Shown here: positions 12,501 to 22,287 of the stretch, piece after piece
How positions within the stretch are numbered: position 1 is the stretch's first letter
Layout: every line of letters starts with the position of its first letter
Source: Xestospongia muta
Lineage: Eukaryota > Porifera > Demospongiae > Haplosclerida > Petrosiidae
Direction of reading: 5' to 3'
Assembly (NCBI GenBank): GCA_963693285.1
Contig: OY848918.1
Location: 3,663,876-3,727,875 of the forward strand
DNA length: 64,000 bases
The notes under the pieces: generated by a model
Told to the model about the DNA's origin: nothing
What the model saw: the letters and a program-made list of their open reading frames with translations, nothing else
Databases searched by the model: none
Made by a program: the position numbers and the translations under genes

Positions 12501-14177
12501 TCACGTTGACACGCTGAAAGAAAAGGACAAAGAGTTAAACAAGAGAATGCAATTTCATATTGATCTAACACCTGTCAACCATACTTGGTACAAAAGCGCA
12601 TGTGTAAACTTGTCAAATGTGCACAGCGTTACTTACAGAATTAAAAACTGTTGAAACAAGAAGTGTACATTGATGCTAAGAATTATACAAATTCTATCCT
12701 GTCATCACAAGTATTAATAGTATATCTTTGAAGTAGAGATCAAACACTAGAAAACTATTCCTATGGCTCCACTACTATAAGGGCATTATTACAAATTAAG
12801 TTCCAAATACCATAACTAATATATCCTCACCCAAAATTACAACAACAACTGAAAGAATTGTTCTACAATAGTTTCGATATTATGACCAGTTAGAACACAA
12901 ATTAGGGGAGGGTTATGTTATGCCTGTGGGCTCTCCTTACCACCATTTTAACATAATATCACAAACACTATTATACTTAACTGTGTTCTTTTTATTAGAG
13001 ACTAACAATTATGCCATAATCAAGGCCAAATATTGTTTTGCGACAATTACTGATCACTGTATCAAAAGAGCTAGTTAACATTTTAATATTCAATGGCTTT
13101 AAAATACTAAAGTATCTTATACAGGAGAGCCAATTTTTAAATAATGTAGAAAAAATCAAAATCAAGACTGTAATCCCTTAAAATTCCAAGATTACTTCAT
13201 TGAGAATGTCCCCCCAAGAAGAATTTCATTAGTTCGAGGGAAGATATAAGCAATTTGATCATGATCTGATTCATACCTTATATATGTGCCACTGTTTGAG
13301 CCAAAATGCTTTCACTGAGAAAATATGACCTCTCACTGGGTACATTTTTTTATCATTGACAAGCTCTCAAATGCCAAGACCAGTACAATTTATAACTATA
13401 TCATATGAAGCAAGCTCTGATAAATTATTGATCTCGCTATCTTCACCTAACTGAGTGAATTTGTCCAGAAACCATGGCAAGTAAGTGGGACATGATATAA
13501 TGAAGGTTGTGAATGCTAAGAGGGTTCTTCCTTCACATTCACAGAGTTTGTGCTCAGATTCTTCAGCAATTCAATACCCAATCACAAAAACAGACAACAG
13601 CGGTTTATACCAGGAATTATTGGATAGTTAAAAGCCAGATAACAACCATCTACAGCAGACAATCCTATTTTGCTGGATTTGGCAGAATTGTATAGTTTTT
13701 GAATCCTATCAAACGTTACTTTAGTCCATCTACTCTCTCTTTCAGGATTGCCTGGACACTTGTTACCTTGAGATGGTGGCATAACCATCCTCCAGATCTG
13801 TCACTGGCAACAGTGTAGGGGAGAACATAACTTTTTTGTATTTGGAAAGACTATAACTGGATTTTTTAAATTGCAAGATATGCTATAAAAATGATTTTAT
13901 TACATTATGAATCTTGCAGTACGCTGTGATATTTTTGCTAATTTCTGATAATTTGCTTAAAATAAAAATATTTAAAAAATATTTTTAAAATATCTAATAC
14001 AGGAGAACCAATTTTTAAATAAATTTAGATAAATTCAAAATCAAGACTATAACCCCTTAAAATACTAACACTACTTCCTTGAGAGTGTAACAAAACCCTA
14101 TTAAGCTTACCAGGTTCATTTGATGGTACGAGGTCTCCGCGAGATAGAACAGCTAGTAGCAAAATAAGATAAATCAT
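6563..14177 (-). CDS. Gene D: three-Ig, two-FN3 transmembrane receptor, tail truncated by MITE
   Basis: Fourteen exons on the minus strand: 14177-14111, 12513-12217, 10659-10564, 10511-10359, 10168-9857, 9006-8900, 8848-8755, 8709-8611, 8179-8100, 7779-7482, 7429-7400, 7340-7236, 7183-(MITE)-about 6825 and 6708-6563. Phases agree at every junction. Order: signal peptide MIYLILLLAVLSRGDLV (1-22); Ig1 (23-121); Ig2 split over two exons (122-204, 'LQWFKDGVMIYEG'); Ig3 (205-308, 'TIYCNAIAYP', 'YRCRVRNG'); FN3-1 split over three exons (309-408, 'DFQMRAMNEKGYG'); FN3-2 (409-505, 'YFFKVQAKNKWGSSNYSA'); a stalk with a duplicated DRDDITLS; then the family TM and tail exons. A 267-base MITE in exon 13 puts a stop at 7139-7137, so this allele encodes 594 residues ending DILQYA and lacks the YENI, YENV-position and AYGVI motifs. 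Skipping exon 13 would restore the frame into exon 14. The last exon also reads PQYKSV instead of PQYENV. Confidence 0.82.
6870..7146. mobile_element. MITE with 5-base target duplication, inserted in exon 13 of D
   Basis: The 267-base element (6875-7141) starts CATAGGCGG and ends CCGCCTATG, a perfect 9-base terminal inverted repeat. It is flanked by CATAT direct repeats (6870-6874 and 7142-7146). The uninterrupted site is seen in the homologous tail exon of J ('CTCATATTGAGG', near 41941-41955). It is much more G/C-rich than its surroundings, with 'GGGGGCTGATGCCCCCCC' and a long C run (7096-7114). It has no coding capacity, so it is non-autonomous; the superfamily is not assigned. Confidence 0.85.
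10660..12216. other. Second intron of gene D
   Basis: A 1.56-kb AT-rich intron between the Ig1 and Ig2 exons. Two overlapping minus open frames (11898-12387) run into exon 2 in a wrong frame and are not supported. Flanking exon phases match without them, so no extra exon is needed. Confidence 0.5.
12514..14110. other. First intron of gene D with an internal direct repeat
   Basis: A 1.6-kb intron, long for this locus. About 13100-13220 and 13985-14100 are diverged direct repeats sharing 'CAGGAGAGCCAATTTTTAAAT'-like and 'AAAATCAAGACTGTAATCCC'-like stretches. A minus open frame at 13582-13788 contains 'SRWTKVTFDRIQKLYN' but has no splice context or recognised family; it may be a fragment of a transposon or retrocopy. 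Confidence 0.5.
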
Positions 14178-15415
14178 AGTTAGCAGTTTCAGGTGGTTAT
14201 CGAAGTGATGGTAAAGACAATCTGGGTAGAGTCACTCAAACAGCTTAGAACAAAAAAGCGAAACCTGACTGAGTGTGGCTCTAGCTCTAGGGATGGTTAA
14301 TTAATAATTATAAAGACATACTATAATAATAATAATTATTCATAAGTTATTAAAATTAATTAAAATTTTATATTTTTGTACTTCATAATTAAAGATCAAA
14401 AACTTGATTTTAAACAATTATACAGAAAAGATGTATGAACTCCATTGATCGGTTTCTTTTATCTCTCAAGTTTGACAAGATGCTTGATTTGTGCAATGTG
14501 CTCTGGACTTATGTCCAGTATCTTCTTTAGCAAGAGCCTCAATAATCTAAACCATTATAGCATCAATGTTAGGACAATGGCTAAGATAAGAATATATATC
14601 TGTTGGTTGAGAGTTGAATAAGTCAAAAAAAGAAAACAGAACAAAGTAAAGACTTGCTTGCAGATCATCATGCTCAAAATCATATCACACAACTTTTAAT
14701 TAATTATGATCATAACTATATGAAAATAAATCTTTTTTGATATTTCACTTTTGGAGGGTCTTAGAAAATTGCACCTTGTCTCAGTGACTTAGTTCTTCTT
14801 ATCCAACATATCACTACATGTACTAGTCCGGTACATACCAGTATTAGAACTGACACACCCACTAGACTACCTAGATATTACAGTAATACATTATACAGTA
14901 TACATAATAATATAATTATATGACAACAGTTTTCTTGTTGAGAGTCAACTATTTACTAACTTATAATGATATGACTACTAGTGTTTATATTATTGTCATA
15001 TTTATTACCTCCTAATATACCAGTAGCTATTATAAAACTTTTATCAACTTGTGTATCATCTATATAACATACATAGAGATATAATAATGATAACAAATGT
15101 ACTAATGATTACTTACTGGTCAAATGGTCATATGTTCCTGTAGTTATGGTAACCATGGAACAGGACATGTGAATACTGGACAAGTAGTAGGAAATACTGT
15201 TACAATGGAAACAGAACATAATACAGAGTTTGTCATTTGAAGAGATGGGTAAGTTGGTTCCAATCCAGTAATAGTGATATCATCAGTCATCTGATAATGT
15301 ATCCTCCTCTTCAATATCATATACATACATATTATATATACCAGTAGGTATATCATATGTACATCCAATTACTGTACTACTACATACTGGAGAACACATC
15401 AATATGTTAGTACTG

Positions 15416-15662
15416 TACACTGTAAAAATTGATTTGTTGATTTAACCAATGTATTGTTATACAGGTTGCAGGTAGTAAACTAATATGATGTGAAAATAGA
15501 CATAACATTGTTTTGATTACTAATGTACTATTGTTTAAGTAGCTATTAATACATCAGTAATAAAAACAGTGTTATGTTTACTTTCGCATTATATTAGGTT
15601 TGCTACATGCAACCTGTATAACAATATATTAGTTAAATTAACAAATCAATTTTTACAGTGTA
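15416..15662. mobile_element. Tc1/mariner-like MITE in one copy of the E duplication
   Basis: The 243-base element (15418-15660) is flanked by TA dinucleotides and has imperfect terminal inverted repeats of about 60 bases, starting CACTGTAAAAATTGATTTGTT on both strands. The uninterrupted site ('TACTGTAGGTAGAGG') is present in the second E copy and in L, M and N. A TA target duplication and this size fit a non-autonomous Tc1/mariner-type element. Isolated ends of a related element lie at about 28625-28685 and 38345-38405. Confidence 0.85.
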
Positions 15663-16134
15663 GGTAGAGGAGGTCAATGAAATAAGATAACCTTTAACAA
15701 TAGCTCCTCTTATAAAATGACAATTGTAAAATACTCTACCAATATTACTTAGGTCATTATATATAACCAAATATGAATACCAGAGAGAAGGGATGAGACC
15801 AGGAACAGTTTATATACTGACTTTGTACATGACATATCAAGTTGTTGACAGCAGTTAGTTCACCTAATGAGAGGAGATATAATGACATATATCAGAGAGT
15901 GTGTTACCTTGTATTCTCAGAGTAGATTCAATAAAGTTGTAATAACTCATGCTACCATTCACAAATCCTATAGCATTACATCTCACTACTGTATTGTTAT
16001 ATTGAGAATATCCTGGTATGATTGATTAGATTGTTGTGATTCATTTTCAATTGTAACAATGCCAAGTTTAATAATGCTATTATCAGTAGAACTTGTTTCA
16101 TTAACAATAATAAGTAACAATCACATATTATATA

Positions 16135-16232
16135 TATCAATATATATCAATATATATATTATATATAATATTATATATATATATATATATATAATATATA
16201 TATATATATTATACACACATATATATATCAAT
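16135..16232. repeat. AT-rich simple repeat
   Basis: A run of TATA units between the two E copies. The predicted reading frames across it are artefacts of the repeat. Confidence 0.8.
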
Positions 16233-17280
16233 TGTAAAGTGTTGTTTGTTATAGTTTCATTGATATACTCATATTGGTATTATCCACTGAACATTGGTAA
16301 TGTGTTAGTTGATAGACTCAACTACAGTGTACTCTCTCTCTTTCAGAGTCAACTATTTACTAACTTATAATGACATGACTACTAGTGTTTATATTATTAT
16401 CATATTTATTACCTCCTAATATACCAGCAGCTGTTACATCTTGTGTATCATCTATATAACATACATAGAGATATAATAATGATAATAAATGTACTAATGA
16501 TTACTTACTGGTCAAATGGTCATATGTTCCTGTAGTTATAGTAACCATGGAACAGGACATGTGAATACTGGACAAGTAGTAGGAAATACTGTTACAATGG
16601 AAACAGAACATAATACAGAGTTTGTCATTTGAAGAGTTGGGTAAGTTGGTTCCAATTCAGTAATAGTGATATCATCAGTCATCTGATAATGTACTCTCCT
16701 TTTCAATATCATATACATACATATTATATATATACAAGTAGGTATATCATATCTACATCCAATTTTTGTACTACTACATACTGGAAAACACATCAATGAT
16801 ATGTTAGTACTATAGGTAGAGGAGGTTAATGAAATAAGACATCCTTTAACAATAGCATCTCTTATAAAATGACAGCTGTAACATATTCTACCAATATTAC
16901 TTAGGTCATCAATATATAACCAGATATGAATACAAGAGAGAAGGGAGGAGACCAGGAACAGTTTATATATTGACTTTGTACATAACATATCAAGTTATTG
17001 ATAGCAGCTAGTTCACCTAATGAGTGGAGATATAATGACACATATCAGAGAGTGTGTTACCTTGTATTCTCAGAGTAGATTCAATAAAGTTGTAATAACT
17101 CATGTTATCATTCACAAATCCTATTGTATTACATCTCACTACTGTATTGTTATATTGATAATATCCTGGTATGATAAGATTAGACTGTTACGATTCGTTT
17201 TCATTTGTAACAATGCCAAGTTTAATAATGCTATTATCAGTAGAACTTGTTCCATTAACAATAATGAGTAACAATCACAT

Positions 17281-17293
17281 TTATATATATCAA

Positions 17294-17356
<63 letters not shown>

Positions 17357-17412
17357 ATTATTATTATTATATATATATTAATTTTATATTTATATTATAT
17401 ATATTATATATA
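17281..17412. repeat. (TA)n tract interrupting the Ig exon of E
   Basis: A long TA microsatellite placed between the two parts of the E Ig exon. It corresponds in position to the repeat at 16135-16232, so the tract was probably part of the duplicated unit. Confidence 0.8.
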
Positions 17413-17680
17413 TCAAATGTATAGTGTTGTTTGTTATAGTTTCATTTATATACCAAGTAATAGCCACATTGGTATTATCCACTGAACATTGGTAATGTGC
17501 TAGTTGATAGACTCCAATGTTAGGAGATGGAGTAAATATGAACTGAACAGCTATATAATTAACTAAATAAAATAGTACATTAGTTATTAATATAATCATA
17601 CCTGTACATTTTAATATAATTGATACTAACAATATCAGTAGTAGCAATTTTGTTTTCACTAGACACAGACTGAGTTTATC

Positions 17681-17700
17681 ATTACATCATTATTACATCA
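17681..17700 (-). promoter_or_regulatory. Doubled TGATGTAAT motif upstream of E
   Basis: Copies at 17681-17689 and 17692-17700 in minus-strand sense, kept in front of the degenerate first exon of pseudogene E. Confidence 0.55.
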
Positions 17701-17827
17701 ATACAAATACACTGATAATACACTATATGACATATATATCAGTATATCTTTTATAATTTGAATAAATCTGTTTTGCTTATTATCACAAACAATTACTGTG
17801 TTGTTCATCTGTAAAAATATATTTGTT

Positions 17828-17896
<69 letters not shown>
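17828..17896. repeat. (GA)n microsatellite
   Basis: An almost pure AG dinucleotide run just downstream of the stop of gene F. A much shorter, interrupted version occurs at the related sites 20320 and 24935. Confidence 0.9.
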
Positions 17897-17914
17897 TTCA
17901 CTGTAGTTAGTTAG

Positions 17915-20092
17915 TTATTGTCTTATAATAACACCATATGCGTCACACTCCTTCATTGTCATCATGTCTGTGATAACCTCTCTCTGTTTAGTTCCTACAA
18001 TAATATATCAATGAAATATTCATTATTTTGAGATCTTAGAATGATATTTTATACTTCAATGTCAAATTAATATTAACTCAGAACCCTAACCAATAAATGT
18101 TAGACCCTATATGTATTAATTTCACATTGAAGTATGTTAGTTACAATATTGTCATAAATATTATATTACTGTTAATTTAACTCACTGTTGATATATCTTC
18201 TATAACATATGATAACTGTAATAATATTAACTAATAATGATATTACCATGACAACAGCTGATATAGTAAACAAAGTCACTACATGTTGTAGATGATAATG
18301 ATAACAAATAATATCACATAAGATATATATCACTTACCACTCATTATTATAATATTGTGATATATCAGTAGATATTGTAATAATAGATATAACTAGAGAT
18401 AAATATATTAATTGTTTGATAAATTTAAACAATGACATAGTTATATACACATACAGAACTAACCCCTACTCCCAGAGAGTTACAAAAGATAAGATATATT
18501 AACAATAGTTCAGTTGTTATATTATTAATAATAACTTACTATTATAACAGTCTGTACATAATGTAGAAAGTGATGGAGATGATAAAATAGGAGCAAGAGA
18601 AGAAGATAGTCCAGTCACTGATTGATTAGTCAGTTTTACAGCATACTCAGTAGTATATGGTACATTGTTATAATCCATATCATAAAATGTCACATTATAG
18701 TTACTGGTATATATTCCTGTCACACATTTACTAGCAGTATTGGTATCTACTGATCTTCTCACTATGGTAATATTACCACTGTAGTAGTCTGTTATAAGTG
18801 AGTTATATTCAATATAACATCCTTGTGATTGACTACCCTCAAGAAAATAACAAGTAAAACAAATATGTCCAGTGGTAGAGTTGATGACTGTTAAACTGCC
18901 ATTTTGAACATCAAATGTAGCTAATAAAAATATAAATAATAAATAATGTAATTACACTAACTTACAAATTATTTTAGCTGGTAAACTATCCTTTAAAGTG
19001 TTGTTATTGTCATATATTAGACTTAAAGATACAGTCAACTTTTGTCTACCATTTGTACCAATATTTATATTCCCCTTAAATTTATTATTAACAATATCAG
19101 TAAAAGTTCCAGTATATATTAATGTAGTTCCATTACTGGTAGTTAGTTTGAGAGATATTAATGATGGCTTTATAGAATATGTAGTCTAAGAGAGAAAATG
19201 AATCTGAAATAACTTAGGTTGTGACATACCTCTACAATACAGCTGATCAAATAAGAACCATTTGATAACATTTTAGGAGTCATATTATAAGAAGTAATTT
19301 CATCTATATATAGTTAGTGAAGAGAGATTGAATATAACTACATCACTTGCTTTCTGGTACTACAACTGATGTAGTACTTATCTCTCCTTCTCCAGCTGAG
19401 TTATTACCAGCTACACTAATTATATATGTGTATATACCAAATTGACTGGGAGAGTAGCTGTACTGCCATGTTGCAGAAGGTATAGTGTTCTGTGTAACTA
19501 GCTCTCCTCCATAAGTAATATTGATGATATAACCAGGTATGGATACCAGAGAGAAGGGAGGAGACCAGAAACAGTTTATATACTGAATTTGTACATGACA
19601 TATCAAGTTGTTGACAGCAGCTAGTTGACCTAATGAGAGGAGATATAATGACATATATCAGAGAGTGTGTTACCTTGTATTCTCAGAGTAGATTCACTAA
19701 AGTTGTAATAACTCATGTTACCATTGACAAATCCTGCAGCATTACATCTCACTATAGTATTGTTATATTGAGGGTATCCAGGTATGGTAAGATTAGACTT
19801 TTGTGATCCATCTCCACTTGTAACAATACCAAGTTGGATAATATCATTATTAGCAGAACCTGTTCCATTAATATACCAAGTAATACTCACACCAGTATAA
19901 TTAACTGAACATTGGTAATGTGCTAGTTGATAGACTCCAATGTTAGGAGATGGAGTAAATATGAACTTAACAGCTATTTAATAAAACTAAATAAAATAGT
20001 ATATTAGTTATCAATAAAATCATACCTGTACATTTTAATATAATAGATACTAACAATATCAGTAGTAGCCATGTTGTCTTCACTAGATCCAT
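17915..20092 (-). CDS. Gene F: intact Ig-FN3 receptor with alternative TM and short AYGVI tail
   Basis: Eight exons give one open frame of 497 residues: 20092-20026, 19973-19674, 19629-19351, 19303-19230, 19185-18966, 18920-18540, 18278-18186 and 17994-17915. Order: signal peptide MDLVKTTWLLLILLVSIILK (1-22); Ig (23-122); FN3 (123-215, 'FWSPPFSLVSIPGYIINITY'); a Cys-rich juxtamembrane module (241-440, 'CFTCYFLEGSQSQGCYIEY', 'TGIYTSNYNVTFYDMDY'); TM (441-471, 'ISAVVMVISLLVNIITVIIC'); tail (472-497) ending CDAYGVIIRQ. The TM and tail are unrelated to those of B and M except for the final AYGVI. The intron after the FN3 exon uses a GC donor (AGAAA|GCAAGT) while relatives have GTAAGT. Two TGATGTAAT motifs lie upstream at 20105-20124. 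A surface receptor by architecture; ligand unknown. Confidence 0.88.
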
Positions 20093-20104
20093 AGTGAGTT
20101 TATC

Positions 20105-20124
20105 ATTACATCATTATTACATCA
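20105..20124 (-). promoter_or_regulatory. Doubled TGATGTAAT motif upstream of F
   Basis: Copies at 20105-20113 and 20116-20124 (minus-strand sense), 11 bases apart and 13 bases from the start codon of F. The same pair and spacing precede A, C, E, J, M and the first exon of O. Confidence 0.6.
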
Positions 20125-20345
20125 CTACTAATACACTGATAATACACTATATGACATATATCAGTATATCTGATATAATTTGAATAAATCTGTTTGTTTA
20201 TTTTAACATAAACAATTATGATGTTGTTTTTATGTGAAATATATTAGTTAAACTTGTCTATTAAGATGTTGTCAAATTGAACAACAGTTTATTAACATAT
20301 TAAAACACACACAGGAAGAGAGATAGAGTATACTGTAGTTAGTTA

Positions 20346-21516
20346 TTGTCTTATAATAACACCATATGTACATACGTCTTCATTGTCATCATGTCTGTGA
20401 TAACCTCCCTCTGTTTAGTTTCTATAATAATATATCAACGAAATATTTTATATAAAGATCTCATAATGATATTTTATACTTTAATGTGAAATTAATATTA
20501 AACCCAGAACCCCAACCAATGAATCTTAGATCCTGCATGTATTAATTTCACATTGAAGTATGTTAGTTATATATCACTGTTAATTTCTAACTCACTGTTG
20601 ATATATCTTCTATAACATATTACAACTGCTAGTATTACCTTATCTCAGTGACTTAGTTCTTCTTATCAAACATATCACTATATGTACTAGTACAGTACGT
20701 ACCAGTATTAGAAGTGACACACCCACTAGACTACCTAGATATTACAGTAATACATTATACATTATACATAATAATGTTATTATATGACAACAGTTTTCAT
20801 TTTGAGAGTCAGCTATTTACTAACTTATAATGGTATGATTACTAGTGTTTATATTATTGCCATATTTATACCTCCTAATATACCAGCAGCTTTTACAAAC
20901 ATTTTATCAACTTGTGTATCATCTATATGACATATATATAGATATAATATTGATAACAAATGTACTAATGGTTACTTACTAGTGAAACAGTCATATGTTC
21001 CTGTAGTTATAGTAACCATGGAAACAGGACATGTGGATGCAGGACAAGTAGTAGGAAATATTGTTACCATGGAAAAATAACATGATAAAGGACAAGTCAT
21101 TTTAAGGAATGGAAAGGTTGGTTCTTATCCAGTAATAATATACATAAAATAAGTTTGATATTCCCTTGAATACATTATTCAAACAAACTATACACGATAC
21201 ACCAGTACCATTGAGTGTACTATTTACAATGAAGGTTGTTGTGATTTTTATATTACCATTAGGTAGATTAGTTTGCTCAAATATTTCATCTACTGTTCCA
21301 TCAAACTTAAATACAAGACAATATCCAGTTAAGTTAGTAGCACACTCAAATGTCACATTATGATTGAGGTAGACATATTGTGTCTCTGGTACAATAGTGA
21401 AGATACCTATAAAATAATGTCAATATTAACATAATACTTATATTGTACTTACTGGTAACACAAGGTATAATATACCAGCTGTAAGTTAATAGTAGGATCA
21501 GTAGACTTATCATCAT
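20346..21516 (-). pseudogene. Gene G: single-Ig chimera joined to family TM remnants
   Basis: Exon 1 (21516-21453) encodes a new signal peptide, MMISLLILLLTYSWY. Exon 2 (from 21406) encodes one Ig-like domain unlike the family's ('VTFECATN', 'NGTGVSCIVCLNN'). After 'YVYYYW' the exon runs out of frame into the family stalk and stops at 21102. Spliced to there it is a 122-residue secreted single-Ig protein, which could be functional. Downstream, remnants follow: stalk exon (about 21115-20985), mini-exon (about 20890), a TM exon (20733-20637) ending in a stop (SLR*), and a frameshifted copy of the F-type tail exon (about 20425-20346). Read as a receptor it is broken; read as a soluble Ig protein it is open. 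Confidence 0.6.
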
Positions 21517-21750
21517 ATCACCTCTATATAATGACCACATCCAATTAATATAATGATTGTAGATATACCTGGATATTTTATGTAAACAAATTAGTAATTA
21601 ATGAAAACAATGTTGAAAGAGTAAACATGAGGTCAAAGGTCATTTAGTCTATCCACATTGGAACACTTCATTGACAATATATGAAAATTTATATAGTCAT
21701 CTGATTAACAATAGACTAGAGCAGCTTTTTCTTTAATTTTTTTTTATTTT

Positions 21751-21870
21751 TTAATAATTTATCACACCATATGCAGCACACATGTTCATCTCTAGTTCAG
21801 TAGTAGGTAGTGTATTAGTGATCATATCAACACTCTCAATTAAGGTATAACTTGAAGCTAATAGTTGCCC
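21751..21870 (-). pseudogene. Orphan last tail exon of the YENV/AYGVI type
   Basis: A minus-strand copy of the family's terminal tail exon without any preceding TM exon. It reads 'MITNTLPTTELEMNMCAAYG' and ends VINY, but has a stop before the YENV position (IP*LRV). It is a relic of duplication or deletion in this interval. Confidence 0.75.
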
Positions 21871-22287
21871 TATGCTTGTCTACATCTTGTAAAATATTAA
21901 TGTAGTATTATCAGGTAATATTGAACCCTCCCAGGTAGAGATGAGTAGTAGCAGCTATTGAGACCCTTGTTGCAAAAAATAGGTGGTAACTTTAACCATT
22001 GAATTCTCATATAACTATAACCAGAACTATATCTGCTACAGAACTGTAACAGCAAGGTTTAAATACAAAACAGAATGAGAAAAATATAAAATAAAAAATA
22101 ACACAATATAAAATAAAAGATAACAGAAGTCTACTGCTAAAACAATTGAGCATTATTACTACTTAATAATGCCATCTATAAAAGAGGTACAAGAAGTACC
22201 TACTAACAGATACATATGAAAATTGAACCTAACAAAAGATACATCATAAATGATTAAATGAAATAACTACTACAACATATTGCATAT
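21871..22287. other. Spacer between G remnants and H
   Basis: AT-rich, with no exon, repeat or regulatory element recognised. Confidence 0.4.

Larger units (their letters stand above)
14775..17669 (-). pseudogene. Gene E: degenerate receptor with internal tandem duplication
   Basis: Reading on the minus strand: a signal exon (17668-17602) whose ATG has become CTG; an Ig exon (about 17547-17405) cut by a long AT repeat; then two tandem copies of a fused FN3-plus-juxtamembrane block (about 17280-16340 and 16130-14940), each followed by the 18-base mini-exon region; and one TM exon (14868-14775). In both copies the FN3 exon is fused directly to the middle of the 'NDLSNIGR' module, so that deletion predates the duplication. 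Both lack the block after 'LSDD', giving a TGA in 'EEEDTLSDD*'. Only the left copy contains a TA-flanked MITE. No last tail exon follows the TM exon: at 14765 the sequence passes into an intergenic repeat also found near 5690 and 49030. Confidence 0.85.

Noticed and set aside
13582..13788. Minus frame in D intron 1
   Set aside because: No splice sites, no recognised family, short; kept only as a note on the intron.
16059..17485. Plus frames rich in Ile and Tyr over the TA tracts
   Set aside because: They read through TATA repeats opposite the E pseudogene.
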